Assembly (NCBI RefSeq): GCF_003051085.1
Contig: NZ_QAOM01000007.1
Span: 1-64,000, forward strand
From: Trichococcus patagoniensis
GTDB lineage: Bacteria > Bacillota > Bacilli > Lactobacillales > Aerococcaceae
DNA: 64,000 bases
Reading direction: 5' to 3'
Numbering within the stretch: position 1 is the first letter of the stretch; every line of letters starts with the position of its first letter. A program made the translations under genes and the position numbers. The notes below the pieces were generated by a model, which was not told the DNA's origin, did not search any database, and saw only the letters and a list, made by a program, of their open reading frames with translations. Shown here one piece after another: positions 1 to 8,020 of the stretch.

Positions 1-100
1 CCTCTATTTTACCATTGTGGAACCAAAACAAAAACTGTGAAACATGCGCCAGCACAACATTCCACAGCCGAAAAATTATATACTTTCCTATAATACGAAA

Positions 101-140
101 AAGGCCGGAAAAAAGCGAAACGACGCTTTTTTCCGGCCTT
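101..140 (-). terminator. Terminator of zwf
   Basis: A perfect 17-bp stem (101-117 with 124-140) with a 6-nt loop lies just beyond the zwf stop codon. Read on the minus strand it is followed by a T-rich run, as expected for an intrinsic terminator. Confidence 0.85.
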
Positions 141-145
141 TAGTT

Positions 146-1666
146 TTATTCATTTTCCTGTTTTTCTTTGTAACTTTGACTCCAGTTGAATTCAGTCCAG
201 CGGAAACCGTCCTGTTCAAGCAAAGCGTCACTTTCTTTGGGTCCCATCGAGTGGCTCTCATACGCGAAAAGGGTATCCGTGCAATCTTCTTGGGCGTCCC
301 AAACTTTGCGGATTTCATCAACGAAGTGCCAAGATTGTGCGACTTCATCCCAGTGGGAAAAGTTTGTCGGATCGCCGTTCAGGCAATCCAATAAGAGGCG
401 TTCATAGGCTTCAGGGCTGTTTGCCTGCGTTTCTTCATCATAGATGTGGTGCATGCGAATATTTTTCATCTCAGTTCCTTGGCCGACCCGTTTGGCGTTC
501 AGGCGTAAGGAGAAGCCTTCCAGCGGAGAAACATGGATGGTCAGTACATTCGGTTCAGCGATTTCATCGACGCCTTCGGTAGGGAAGATATTCATCGATA
601 CGTGTTTGAACTGGATATGGATGTAGGTTTCTTTTGAAGCCATGTGTTTACCGGTTCGGATGTAGAAAGGAACGCCTTTCCAACGGAAATTATCGACTAA
701 TATTTTGCCGGCCACAAAGGTTTCGGTTGATGAAGCAGGATTGACGTTAGGTTCCTCCCGGTAGGCTTGCAACGCTTTTGCAGGATTTCCGGCGTACTGG
801 GCCCGGATAAAGTTGCGGTTGACCTCTTCGGGTGTGTTGTACAGACGCAGGGAACGAAGAGCTTTAATTTTCTCGGAACGGACATCTTCGCCTTGCAAGG
901 ACAGCGGCGGTTCCATAACCAACAAGGCTACGATCTGAAGAATATGATTTTGCACCATATCGCGCAAAGCGCCATTGTTATCGTAATAAGCACCGCGTTC
1001 CTCAACACCTACAGTCTCGGAGAGGGTGATCTGAACATTGTCGATGTACTTGTTGTTCCACAGCGATTCGAAAATCATATTGGAGAATCGCACGGCAGAG
1101 ATGTTCTGCACCATTTCTTTGCCCAAATAATGATCGATACGGAAAATTTGGTTCTCGTCAAACGATTTGCGCAGCTTAGTGTTCAGCGCATCCGCGGATG
1201 CAAAATCGCGCCCAAATGGCTTCTCGATGATCAAACGGTTGAATCCGTCTTCTGTGATCAGTTTTTGTTCTTTCAGTTTTTCGGCAATGATACCGAAAAA
1301 TTCAGGAGACATCGCCAGATAGAAAATACGGTTTCCTGCCAGCGAATACTTGGCATCCAAGGATTCGGACAAAATCTTCAATTTGACGTAGTGTTCCGAG
1401 TCGTTGACGTTATGGGCGATGTAATAGAAATGGGCTGCAAAAGAAACCGCATCTTCCTTATCCTCAGTCAAATCTTTGATGGAATCCAAGACCACTTCAC
1501 GGAAATGTTCATCGGACCAGTCTCGTCTCGCTGTTCCGATGACGGCAAAATTATCTTTGATGAATCCTTTTTTGTATAAGCGAAATAATGATGGATATAG
1601 TTTACGGTGAGCCAAATCACCTGTTGCTCCAAATATAGTGAACAGAGCAGTATTTTGGGTAATCAT
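146..1666 (-). CDS. zwf: Glucose-6-phosphate 1-dehydrogenase
   Basis: Cytosolic NADP-dependent enzyme that oxidises glucose 6-phosphate to 6-phosphogluconolactone, the entry step of the oxidative pentose phosphate pathway. The 506-residue product has the normal length. An N-terminal Rossmann motif GATGDLAHRK is at residues 13-22, EKPFG at 148-152, and the active-site signature RIDHYLGKE at 176-184 with the catalytic His179. The start follows a GGGGGG ribosome binding site. The gene stands alone with its own promoter and terminator. The next pathway dehydrogenase, gnd, lies 19 kb away on the other strand, so the two are not one operon here. Confidence 0.97.
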   Translation of the reverse strand: MITQNTALFTIFGATGDLAHRKLYPSLFRLYKKGFIKDNFAVIGTARRDWSDEHFREVVLDSIKDLTEDKEDAVSFAAHFYYIAHNVNDSEHYVKLKILSESLDAKYSLAGNRIFYLAMSPEFFGIIAEKLKEQKLITEDGFNRLIIEKPFGRDFASADALNTKLRKSFDENQIFRIDHYLGKEMVQNISAVRFSNMIFESLWNNKYIDNVQITLSETVGVEERGAYYDNNGALRDMVQNHILQIVALLVMEPPLSLQGEDVRSEKIKALRSLRLYNTPEEVNRNFIRAQYAGNPAKALQAYREEPNVNPASSTETFVAGKILVDNFRWKGVPFYIRTGKHMASKETYIHIQFKHVSMNIFPTEGVDEIAEPNVLTIHVSPLEGFSLRLNAKRVGQGTEMKNIRMHHIYDEETQANSPEAYERLLLDCLNGDPTNFSHWDEVAQSWHFVDEIRKVWDAQEDCTDTLFAYESHSMGPKESDALLEQDGFRWTEFNWSQSYKEKQENE

Positions 1667-1710
1667 TACATGCCCCCCTTTTATTATGATTAGATTCTAT
1701 TCATTATATC

Positions 1711-1739
1711 ATTATACTATTATCATTTACGGTTGGCAA
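1711..1739 (-). promoter_or_regulatory. Probable zwf promoter
   Basis: On the minus strand a -35 box TTGCCA (1734-1739) and a perfect -10 box TATAAT (1711-1716) are separated by exactly 17 bp and lie about 45 bp before the zwf start. A second TATAAT-like hexamer follows immediately downstream. Confidence 0.65.
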
Positions 1740-1878
1740 TGAAAGAAAGCGTCTGTTTTCATGTTGACGGTATCTTTGCCGGGGTGCTTTCGTCAATGTG
1801 CATAAATATATTGCGAATAAATTTACGGACTCGGTTTTCATATTCTTATTTGAAATTAAGGATTAAAACTTGCACGTG

Positions 1879-1887
1879 TGTTATAAT
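1879..1887 (+). promoter_or_regulatory. Extended -10 promoter of the DEAD-box helicase gene
   Basis: TGTTATAAT is a TG-extended perfect -10 box 44 bp before the helicase start. No good -35 box is visible at the usual spacing, which fits an extended -10 promoter. Confidence 0.5.
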
Positions 1888-1930
1888 GGTAAGGCATAAA
1901 ATACGCAGAAGAAAAACAAGAGGTGTAAAC

Positions 1931-3247
1931 GTGGAATTTAAAGACTTTCAATTGAAGCCATTTTTGCTGGAGGCAATCAGCAAATTGAATTTCAAAGAAC
2001 CGACCGATATCCAAAAACAAATTATCCCGATCATTCGAACCGGCAAGAGTGTGATTGGTCAATCGCAGACAGGAACAGGGAAAAGCCATAGCTTCTTGCT
2101 GCCCTTGATCGATGCCATCGATCCAGCAAAAAATGAAGTCCAAGTTGTCATCACTTCACCTAGCCGTGAGCTAGCTGAACAACTGTATCAGACAGCCAGT
2201 CAACTGGTCTCAAACGCGCCTGAAGAAATCCGTATCGTCAGCTACGTAGGCGGCACAGACAAAAAACGTCAAATGTCGAAACTAGTCAACAACCAACCGC
2301 ATATCGTCATCGGAACTCCCGGCAGAATCCTTGACCTGATCAATGAGCAAGCACTGAAGATCCATACCGCATCCAAAATGGTCATTGACGAAGCGGATAT
2401 GACACTGGATCTGGGCTTCCTGCATGATGTCGATCAGATTGCCGGCCGCTTGCCGGAGAAACTCCAGATGCTGGTATTCTCCGCTACGATCCCAGAGAAA
2501 CTGAAGGGTTTCTTGAAGAAATACGTCGAAAATCCTGTCGTTGTCCAGTTGAAACCGGAACATATCATTGCACCGGCAATCGATAATCTGTTGCTGTCCA
2601 CTAAAGGACAAGCAAAAATTGATGTTCTGTATCAAGTGTTGACTATGGGAGAACCATATCTGGCATTGATTTTTGCCAATACAAAACAAAATGCCGAGGA
2701 AATCGCGGATGGGCTGAGACAACGTGGTATTCAGCCGGCTGTCTTGCATGGCGATGTGCCGGCTCGTGAACGCAAACGCATCATGAGAAGAGTCCATAAT
2801 CTGGAGTACCAATTCATGGTGGCTACCGATTTGGCGGCACGCGGCATCGATATCGAAGGCGTTTCACACGTCATCAACTATGAATTGCCGAAGGACATGG
2901 AATTCTTCGTACACCGTACGGGCAGAACGGGACGCAGCAACTTAAAAGGAACTGCGATCACTTTGTACGCACCGGGTGAAGAAAAGGCAATCGATGATCT
3001 GGAGAAGTATGGCGTTGTTTTCAAACCAGTCGCTATCGAAAAAGATCAACTTGTTGAAACTTACGAAAGAAAACGCCGTGAGATGAGAAACGCTCCGAGT
3101 CAATTGGAACCCGATCACCGTATCCGCGGCATGGTAAACAAGGCCAAAAAACAAGTGAAGCCCGGCTACAAACGCAAGTTGAAAGAAAATATCGCCAGCC
3201 AACAGAAACGCAAAAGAAGAGCAAGCAAAACCCGCAACCACGGATAA
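1931..3247 (+). CDS. cshB: DEAD-box ATP-dependent RNA helicase, CshB-like
   Basis: ATP-dependent RNA helicase expected to unwind RNA duplexes in RNA decay or ribosome assembly, especially in the cold. The 438-residue protein has the Q motif near residues 24-30, Walker A SQTGTGKS at 45-52, a canonical DEAD box, an SAT motif and HRTGRTGR in the second RecA fold, then a Lys/Arg-rich tail (last ~60 residues) typical of RNA-binding extensions. The GTG start at 1931 is chosen because an AGAGGTG ribosome binding site precedes it; longer in-frame starts upstream have none and would cross the promoter. The nearby sodA resembles the Bacillus yqfR-sodA neighbourhood, which supports CshB rather than CshA; the exact subfamily is inferred. 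Confidence 0.9.
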   Translation: MEFKDFQLKPFLLEAISKLNFKEPTDIQKQIIPIIRTGKSVIGQSQTGTGKSHSFLLPLIDAIDPAKNEVQVVITSPSRELAEQLYQTASQLVSNAPEEIRIVSYVGGTDKKRQMSKLVNNQPHIVIGTPGRILDLINEQALKIHTASKMVIDEADMTLDLGFLHDVDQIAGRLPEKLQMLVFSATIPEKLKGFLKKYVENPVVVQLKPEHIIAPAIDNLLLSTKGQAKIDVLYQVLTMGEPYLALIFANTKQNAEEIADGLRQRGIQPAVLHGDVPARERKRIMRRVHNLEYQFMVATDLAARGIDIEGVSHVINYELPKDMEFFVHRTGRTGRSNLKGTAITLYAPGEEKAIDDLEKYGVVFKPVAIEKDQLVETYERKRREMRNAPSQLEPDHRIRGMVNKAKKQVKPGYKRKLKENIASQQKRKRRASKTRNHG

Positions 3248-3264
3248 AAGATAAGAAAAGCGGA

Positions 3265-3366
3265 ACGGGTTCGTTTAGCCCTGAAAGAAATTTAGGAAAT
3301 CAGTCCGACTGAGCATCGTAGAGCGCAATAGGACTGATTTATCTAATTTCCGAAGGGCTTACCCGT
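3265..3366. repeat. Long imperfect inverted repeat, possible dispersed element or structured RNA
   Basis: Two arms can pair over about 40 nt each: ACGGGT (3265-3270) with ACCCGT (3361-3366), AGCCCT (3277-3282) with AGGGCT (3355-3360), and a perfect AAATCAGTCC (3297-3306) with GGACTGATTT (3331-3340). A 24-nt apical segment separates them. It has no T tract and lies between a stop codon and a separate bidirectional terminator, so it is not needed as a terminator. Its nature is unknown to me; no second copy was seen in this window. Confidence 0.55.
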
Positions 3367-3388
3367 GTAGCTAGCCAACAATATAATC

Positions 3389-3436
3389 AAAGAGGCCGCA
3401 GTAGATGATCTTTCGATCATCTACTGCGGCCTCTTT
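3389..3436. terminator. Bidirectional terminator between convergent genes
   Basis: A perfect 22-bp stem (3389-3410 with 3415-3436) with a TTTC loop is followed by T residues on the plus strand and preceded by A residues. It can end both the helicase transcript and the opposing DUF1189 transcript. Confidence 0.9.
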
Positions 3437-3479
3437 TTAGGCAGGAAGCGGACATTGCCGAAAAGTTGCGGCTTTCCTG

Positions 3480-4298
3480 CTAATCTTTAAGGGCTTTGTA
3501 GAAATAGAAAATACCGATGAAGGCAATCGCTTCATCCTGAATCATAGGGTAGAGGCCGAAGCCGTTCAACAGGCTGAAGAAAACCACCGGGACGACGGAA
3601 GCTATCAGCGCCATCCTTAGTATTTCGCGGAAAGGGAGTTTTTTCCGCATGAATCCTGTCAATACGTTCGCGAACAGCGCGATTATCAACAGCGTCAGAA
3701 GCACACTGAACGAAGAAATGAAAAGACTGAACAAGAGCATGATCACGCCGGAAAAAAGCTGATCGCTGGAAAAATTGCCCAGCAACTTTTTGAACGACTT
3801 GTCCGTAAGGTCATCGGACTGCTCATAGGGCAACCTGAACGGGACGTCTTGAGCGTAGAGTGTGAAGGCATCTTTTGAAAATACGAGGCTCAAAATCAAA
3901 ACAGGAGATGACATTTCTTTTTCGAGTTCTCTCTGCGTGTAAACTTCCTGACTATCGAACGCCAACAGGACGGTGTCGGTTTTATAAATGAAACCTTTTT
4001 CCATGGGTTTCTCCAACTGCAATTCGCTGTCCGAAATAGTGAATGCAGGTATTTTGTCAGCTATCACGCCCGCATCTGCCGAAAATTTTTGCAACGTGGC
4101 ATACCCATCCAGAAAAAGGGGGATGCTGACGATAAGTGAGAGCAAGATGAAGAGCAAAAAGGCAGGGCCTTTTTTTAATGTCTTGGCACCCAACAATTGC
4201 TTTGGATCCATAAAACTGACTTTGACTAAACTGACGATTGAGATTGTGATCACCGCTTTCTGCATCATACTTGTCCAGTCTATCGAAAATGGATTCAT
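3480..4298 (-). CDS. DUF1189 family membrane protein
   Basis: A 272-residue integral membrane protein of unknown function. One hydrophobic segment lies near residues 45-65, followed by an extracytoplasmic-looking region of about 120 residues, then three or four closely packed hydrophobic segments in the last 90 residues. This layout and the opening matching 'PFSxxW...' resemble the DUF1189 family (YqgB-like in Bacillus, which also sits by sodA). The ATG at 4298 has no strong ribosome binding site, so the start is uncertain. It is divergent from sodA and converges on the helicase gene. Confidence 0.75.
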   Translation of the reverse strand: MNPFSIDWTSMMQKAVITISIVSLVKVSFMDPKQLLGAKTLKKGPAFLLFILLSLIVSIPLFLDGYATLQKFSADAGVIADKIPAFTISDSELQLEKPMEKGFIYKTDTVLLAFDSQEVYTQRELEKEMSSPVLILSLVFSKDAFTLYAQDVPFRLPYEQSDDLTDKSFKKLLGNFSSDQLFSGVIMLLFSLFISSFSVLLTLLIIALFANVLTGFMRKKLPFREILRMALIASVVPVVFFSLLNGFGLYPMIQDEAIAFIGIFYFYKALKD

Positions 4299-4337
4299 TT
4301 AGCAATCAAAAATTGCTACGGCTTCGAGGCATTATTT

Positions 4338-4366
4338 TTGATAAAGTGAGCAATTGATGATACAGT
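4338..4366 (+). promoter_or_regulatory. Probable sodA promoter
   Basis: TTGATA (4338-4343) and TACAGT (4361-4366) are spaced by 17 bp, 45 bp before the sodA start, which itself has an AGGAGGA ribosome binding site. Confidence 0.55.
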
Positions 4367-4410
4367 GAAATCAGTCAGAAATCACTAAACTATTTTAGGA
4401 GGAATTTAAC

Positions 4411-5019
4411 ATGGCTTTTACATTACCGGCATTACCTTACGCGTACGACGCTTTGACACCATATATCGATGAGGAAACGATGCATTTGCATCATGAAAAA
4501 CATCATAATACCTACATTACGAATGTGAACGCGGCATTGGAGAAACACCCTGAGTTGGCTGAAAAAACGATTGAGGAATTATTGGCTGACTTGAACAGCG
4601 TTCCGGAGGACATCCGTACGGCTGTCCGCAACAACGGTGGCGGACATGCAAACCACAGCTTATTCTGGACAGTTTTGGCGCCTAATGCAGGCGGAGAACC
4701 TACAGGAGCTGTCAAGGACGGAATCGAAGAAGCATTCGGCAGTTTTGATGCCATGAAGGAAAAATTCGCAGCGGCAGCAGTAGGCCGTTTCGGATCTGGC
4801 TGGGCTTGGCTGGTAGTTTCCGATGGTAAATTGGAAATCACATCTACACCAAACCAAGATTCGCCGATCAGCGAAGGCAAAACGCCAATTTTGGGGCTTG
4901 ATGTATGGGAACATGCTTATTACTTGAACTACAAGAACGTGCGTCCTGAGTACATCAAAGCATTCTGGAACCTTGTGAACTGGGATGAAGTCAACAGCCG
5001 TTTAGCGGCCGCAAAATAA
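4411..5019 (+). CDS. sodA: Superoxide dismutase (Mn/Fe family)
   Basis: Cytosolic enzyme that converts superoxide to oxygen and hydrogen peroxide. The 202-residue protein is full length. Metal ligands of the Fe/Mn family are visible: His27 in the LHHEKHH stretch, the histidine of [10 protein letters not shown], and the Asp and His of [11 protein letters not shown] near the C-terminus. GGPxxHSLFW-type and Gly-rich residues are closer to manganese than iron enzymes, but the metal cannot be settled from sequence alone. The gene is monocistronic, with its own promoter and terminator, and it sits beside an oxidant-sensing type regulator. Confidence 0.97.
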   Translation: MAFTLPALPYAYDALTPYIDEETMHLHHEKHHNTYITNVNAALEKHPELAEKTIEELLADLNSVPEDIRTAVRNNGGGHANHSLFWTVLAPNAGGEPTGAVKDGIEEAFGSFDAMKEKFAAAAVGRFGSGWAWLVVSDGKLEITSTPNQDSPISEGKTPILGLDVWEHAYYLNYKNVRPEYIKAFWNLVNWDEVNSRLAAAK

Positions 5020-5048
5020 GCAATAAAGTTATTGCAATCCACTTAAAG

Positions 5049-5079
5049 GATTCAGAGCAAACGCTCTGAGTCTTTTTTT
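5049..5079 (+). terminator. Terminator of sodA
   Basis: A 10-bp stem (5049-5058 with 5063-5072, one G-T pair) with a 4-nt loop is followed by seven T residues. Confidence 0.85.
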
Positions 5080-5140
5080 CTTTGGTTGGATGCAGCAGGG
5101 CCTATCCAATAAAATTGTGGGCCATTACGAGTGCGTTTAG

Positions 5141-5192
5141 TTTACTTTCCGGACCCAATCGCTTAACATATATCTTGTAAGATATATGTTAA
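5141..5192 (+). promoter_or_regulatory. Promoter and 30-bp perfect palindromic operator of the OhrR-type gene
   Basis: TTTACT (5141-5146) and TAACAT (5164-5169) form a 17-bp spaced promoter. The -10 box lies inside a perfect palindrome at 5163-5192: a 14-bp arm beginning TTAACATATATCTT, a GT centre, and its exact complement. MarR-family dimers bind such AT-rich palindromes, so autorepression of the gene at 5229 is the likely role. Confidence 0.8.
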
Positions 5193-5228
5193 CTACTCAA
5201 GTCCAGTGGATAAAGGAGAGTGTGTTGA

Positions 5229-5666
5229 ATGGAGGAGTCTATTTTTGATAGAGCGCTTGAGGACCAACTTTGTTTCGAAGTGTACCGGAGTGCGAGCGGT
5301 TTCGGTAAAATGTATAACCGCGCCTTGAAGGAATTCCAATTGACATTCCCGCAGTACCTGGTCCTGTTGGCGTTGTGGGATGAGGACCATGTTTATATCA
5401 AACACATTGGTGAGCAGTTAGGCATGGGCATCGGAACTTTGAACCCGATATTGAACCGCCTTGAGAAACAGGGGTGGCTCACCAAGGAATCATCCCTGTT
5501 GGATAAGCGGGCTATGGTCGTTTCATTGAGTGAAAAAAGCATTCATTCAAAAAAAGCAATTCATTCGGCTGTTTTGTCCGAAGTGAATGCCTGCAACTTG
5601 GCAGACATCGATGGCCTGTTTTTGATTCAACAACTGAAGCTGTTGAATCAGGCGATGAATCAGTAG
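5229..5666 (+). CDS. MarR family regulator, OhrR/SarZ-like one-cysteine type
   Basis: A 145-residue winged-helix transcription regulator. Cys15 in the sequence DQLCFEVY falls exactly where OhrR has its peroxide-sensing cysteine, and the following QYLVLLALW stretch and the DKRAMVVSLS wing are typical of the OhrR branch. No second cysteine partner near the C-terminus is apparent other than one at about residue 121. The start at 5229 has an AAAGGAGA ribosome binding site 9 nt upstream. A perfect palindrome covers its promoter. No ohrA gene is adjacent; the neighbours are sodA and an ABC exporter, so the target may be that exporter. The function as an oxidant sensor is inferred. Confidence 0.88.
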   Translation: MEESIFDRALEDQLCFEVYRSASGFGKMYNRALKEFQLTFPQYLVLLALWDEDHVYIKHIGEQLGMGIGTLNPILNRLEKQGWLTKESSLLDKRAMVVSLSEKSIHSKKAIHSAVLSEVNACNLADIDGLFLIQQLKLLNQAMNQ

Positions 5667-5685
5667 CTTGCTAGTGCAGATGACC

Positions 5686-5722
5686 AAAAAAGGATTACTG
5701 TTCTGAAGAGTCATCCTTTTTT
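5686..5722 (+). terminator. Terminator after the OhrR-type gene
   Basis: AAAAAAGGAT (5686-5695) pairs with ATCCTTTTTT (5713-5722); an outer GATGA/TCATC pair extends the stem. It separates the regulator from the ABC genes, though read-through is possible because no clear promoter follows. Confidence 0.7.
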
Positions 5723-5768
5723 ATCATCTGCTGAAAAAAATTCAAAAAGAGATAAAGGGGTTGTGAAA

Positions 5769-6860
5769 ATGTTTTTAGCTTGGAAAGAGATTAAACATTC
5801 TAAAACAAGGTTTTCTTTGATAATTGGAGTGATGGTGCTGGTGTCATATCTGGTGTTCTTCTTGGTGGGCCTTGCCTACGGATTGGCGCAGGACAACCGA
5901 ACCAGCATTGATAAATGGGATGCTGACGGCATTATTCTGACGGATGAGTCGAATACGAACATCAATATGTCCATGATGCCAAAGGGAGCCATCAATGATG
6001 TGAACGCAAACGATGCGGCTGTTATCGGGATAGCGCCCAACGTCGTCAGACAAAAAGGAACTGCAGGCGATGATGCAAAAATAAATACAACTTTTTTCGG
6101 CATCGAACCGGACCAATTCCTGATGCCTGAAATAATCGAAGGGAAAGCTTTCGAAAATGATGATGAAGTCGTTGCGGACATCAGCTTGAAGGAAGAAGAA
6201 GGCATCGTCATAGGGGACACTCTCCAGTTGGCAGGATCGGACAAGGAAGTCAAAGTTGTCGGATTCACTGAAGATGCTAAGTTCAGCGTCGCGCCTGTTC
6301 TGTACACAAGTGTATCTTCCTATCAGGACGTGCGTTTTGAACAAATCGACGAATCCGAGGAAGGGCGCATCAGTGCGATTGTTGTGCGGGGAAGCGATGA
6401 TACGATTGCAGGTGTGGAGACCGGAAATGAAGATTTGAAAATATATCCGATTTCTGATTACATCAATGAAATTCCCGGATACACTGCCCAGGTGTTGACA
6501 TTCGGCCTGATGATCGGATTTTTGGTCGTCATTGCGGCTGTGGTGATCGGTATTTTTATCTATGTCCTAACCATGCAGAAATCCAGCATGTTCGGTGTGA
6601 TGAAAGCGCAAGGGATTTCGAGCGGCTATATCGCAAAATCGGTCGTCATCCAAACGTTTTTATTGGCTGCTATCGGAGTAGGCATCGGGTTATTGTTGAC
6701 GGGCGCAACGGCAATGGTGTTGCCTGCAGCCGTACCTTACCAAACGAACCTGAATTTTCTGGCAATCATTGCGGCTTTGTTGATCATCATGGCTATGGTC
6801 GGCGGCGCATTTTCAGTAAGGGCAGTAGTCAAAATCGATCCATTGAAAGCAATCGGATAG
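5769..6860 (+). CDS. ABC transporter permease, FtsX/HrtB-like
   Basis: Membrane subunit of an ABC exporter. A transmembrane helix near residues 17-40 is followed by about 190 extracytoplasmic residues and then three helices in the C-terminal FtsX domain, the usual four-helix layout. The opening (FLAWKEIKHSKTRFSL) and the LAYGLAQDNRTSIDKW stretch resemble HrtB permeases of haem exporters, so haem or another hydrophobic toxic compound is a possible substrate; this is a family inference. The ATG at 5769 is preferred over the GTG at 5763, as its spacing to AAAGGGG is about 8 nt. The ATPase gene follows 10 nt later. Confidence 0.85.
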   Translation: MFLAWKEIKHSKTRFSLIIGVMVLVSYLVFFLVGLAYGLAQDNRTSIDKWDADGIILTDESNTNINMSMMPKGAINDVNANDAAVIGIAPNVVRQKGTAGDDAKINTTFFGIEPDQFLMPEIIEGKAFENDDEVVADISLKEEEGIVIGDTLQLAGSDKEVKVVGFTEDAKFSVAPVLYTSVSSYQDVRFEQIDESEEGRISAIVVRGSDDTIAGVETGNEDLKIYPISDYINEIPGYTAQVLTFGLMIGFLVVIAAVVIGIFIYVLTMQKSSMFGVMKAQGISSGYIAKSVVIQTFLLAAIGVGIGLLLTGATAMVLPAAVPYQTNLNFLAIIAALLIIMAMVGGAFSVRAVVKIDPLKAIG

Positions 6861-6870
6861 GAGTGAGCAT

Positions 6871-7548
6871 ATGAAATTAATCGAATTGATAGATGTATCC
6901 CGTTCATTCGGGGAAGGCGAATTAAGGATCGATGCATTGAAGTCAACCAATCTTGCTGTTGAAGCCGGAGAATTTGTTGCAATCATCGGGCCGAGCGGGT
7001 CGGGTAAAAGTACATTTTTGACCATTACGGGTGGCTTGCAGTCCCCTTCCGAAGGTCGAGTGCTGATAAACGGCAATCCCTTCAGTGATGTGAGCGAGAA
7101 AAAACGGGCAAAATTGCGGTTCGAGGAGATCGGATTCATACTCCAAGCCTCGAATCTGGTTCCTTTTTTGACGGTCCAGGATCAGCTGCATTTGGCCAAC
7201 AAAGTCGACCGTAGCAAAGTGGACAAACAAAAACGGGACGAATTATTGAAAGAATTGGGTATCTTCGAATTGAAGAACAAATTTCCGAGTGACCTATCCG
7301 GCGGCCAGAGGCAACGTGTCGCCATCGCCCGTGCTCTCTACCATGACCCTGCTGTCATTCTTGCGGATGAACCGACCGCCAGTCTGGATACGCAAAAGGC
7401 ATTCGAAGTGGTGGAGATTTTGGCGAGGGAAACAAAGATTAAGAAAAAGGCGACCATTATGGTTACCCACGATGAACGCCTGATAGATTATTGTGATAAA
7501 GTATATGTAATGAAAGACGGCATTTTGTCCCAAAGGTTAGGTAGCTGA
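6871..7548 (+). CDS. ABC transporter ATP-binding protein, HrtA/LolD-like
   Basis: The 225-residue nucleotide-binding subunit that pairs with the permease just upstream. Walker A GPSGSGKST is near residues 38-46, the Q loop lies in FILQASNLVPF, the signature is LSGGQRQRVAIARAL, Walker B ends in LADEPTASLD and the switch histidine is in MVTHDERL. FILQASNLVPF is typical of the HrtA branch. It belongs to the MacB/LolD type of exporters that move lipids, peptides or haem out of the membrane. Together with the permease and perhaps the DUF2177 gene 32 nt later it forms one transcription unit. Confidence 0.9.
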   Translation: MKLIELIDVSRSFGEGELRIDALKSTNLAVEAGEFVAIIGPSGSGKSTFLTITGGLQSPSEGRVLINGNPFSDVSEKKRAKLRFEEIGFILQASNLVPFLTVQDQLHLANKVDRSKVDKQKRDELLKELGIFELKNKFPSDLSGGQRQRVAIARALYHDPAVILADEPTASLDTQKAFEVVEILARETKIKKKATIMVTHDERLIDYCDKVYVMKDGILSQRLGS

Positions 7549-7580
7549 AACAACAACGGGTTACAGAAAGGGAGGAAGAA

Positions 7581-7982
7581 ATGATGGACAGCATCAAATT
7601 GTATTTCTTGACATTTTTTGTGTTCTTTTTAGTGGATATTGTCTGGTTGGGTGTTTTATCCAAAAATATTTACAGCAAGTATTTGGGTCATCTCATGGCT
7701 CCGAATGTCAATTGGGTGGCGGCGCTGATCTTCTATCTGTTGTTCATAGGCGGTCTCGTATTTTTTGTGATTCATCCGGCCCTTTTGAAGGAAAGTCTGC
7801 AATATGCCATTTTGGCTGGCGGTTTTTTCGGATTGATTGCGTACGCGACGTATGATTTGACTAATCTGGCCACTTTGAAAGATTGGCCGATCACGATTAC
7901 GCTGATTGATTTGGCTTGGGGAACGTTTTTGAACGCAGCAACTGCCGGCATCACGTATGTTGCGGCACAAAGATTTCTGTGA
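7581..7982 (+). CDS. DUF2177 family membrane protein
   Basis: A 133-residue protein with four predicted transmembrane helices and an internal YATYDLTNLAT motif with the following DLAWGTFLNA segment, both hallmarks of DUF2177. Function is unknown. A GGAGG site precedes the ATG by 5 nt. It follows the ABC ATPase by 32 nt and precedes the DhaL-DegV gene by 38 nt on the same strand, so co-transcription is likely. Confidence 0.85.
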   Translation: MMDSIKLYFLTFFVFFLVDIVWLGVLSKNIYSKYLGHLMAPNVNWVAALIFYLLFIGGLVFFVIHPALLKESLQYAILAGGFFGLIAYATYDLTNLATLKDWPITITLIDLAWGTFLNAATAGITYVAAQRFL

Positions 7983-8020
7983 GCAACCAAATTAGGCTAA
8001 GAGCGGATGGGGGAAGACCA

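Noticed and set aside
89-94. TATAAT near the left edge as a promoter
   Set aside because: No -35 box, and it points into the zwf terminator; no gene starts after it on either strand.
767-1579. A 270-codon open frame on the plus strand inside zwf
   Set aside because: Antisense shadow of a well-conserved enzyme gene, with no start signals.
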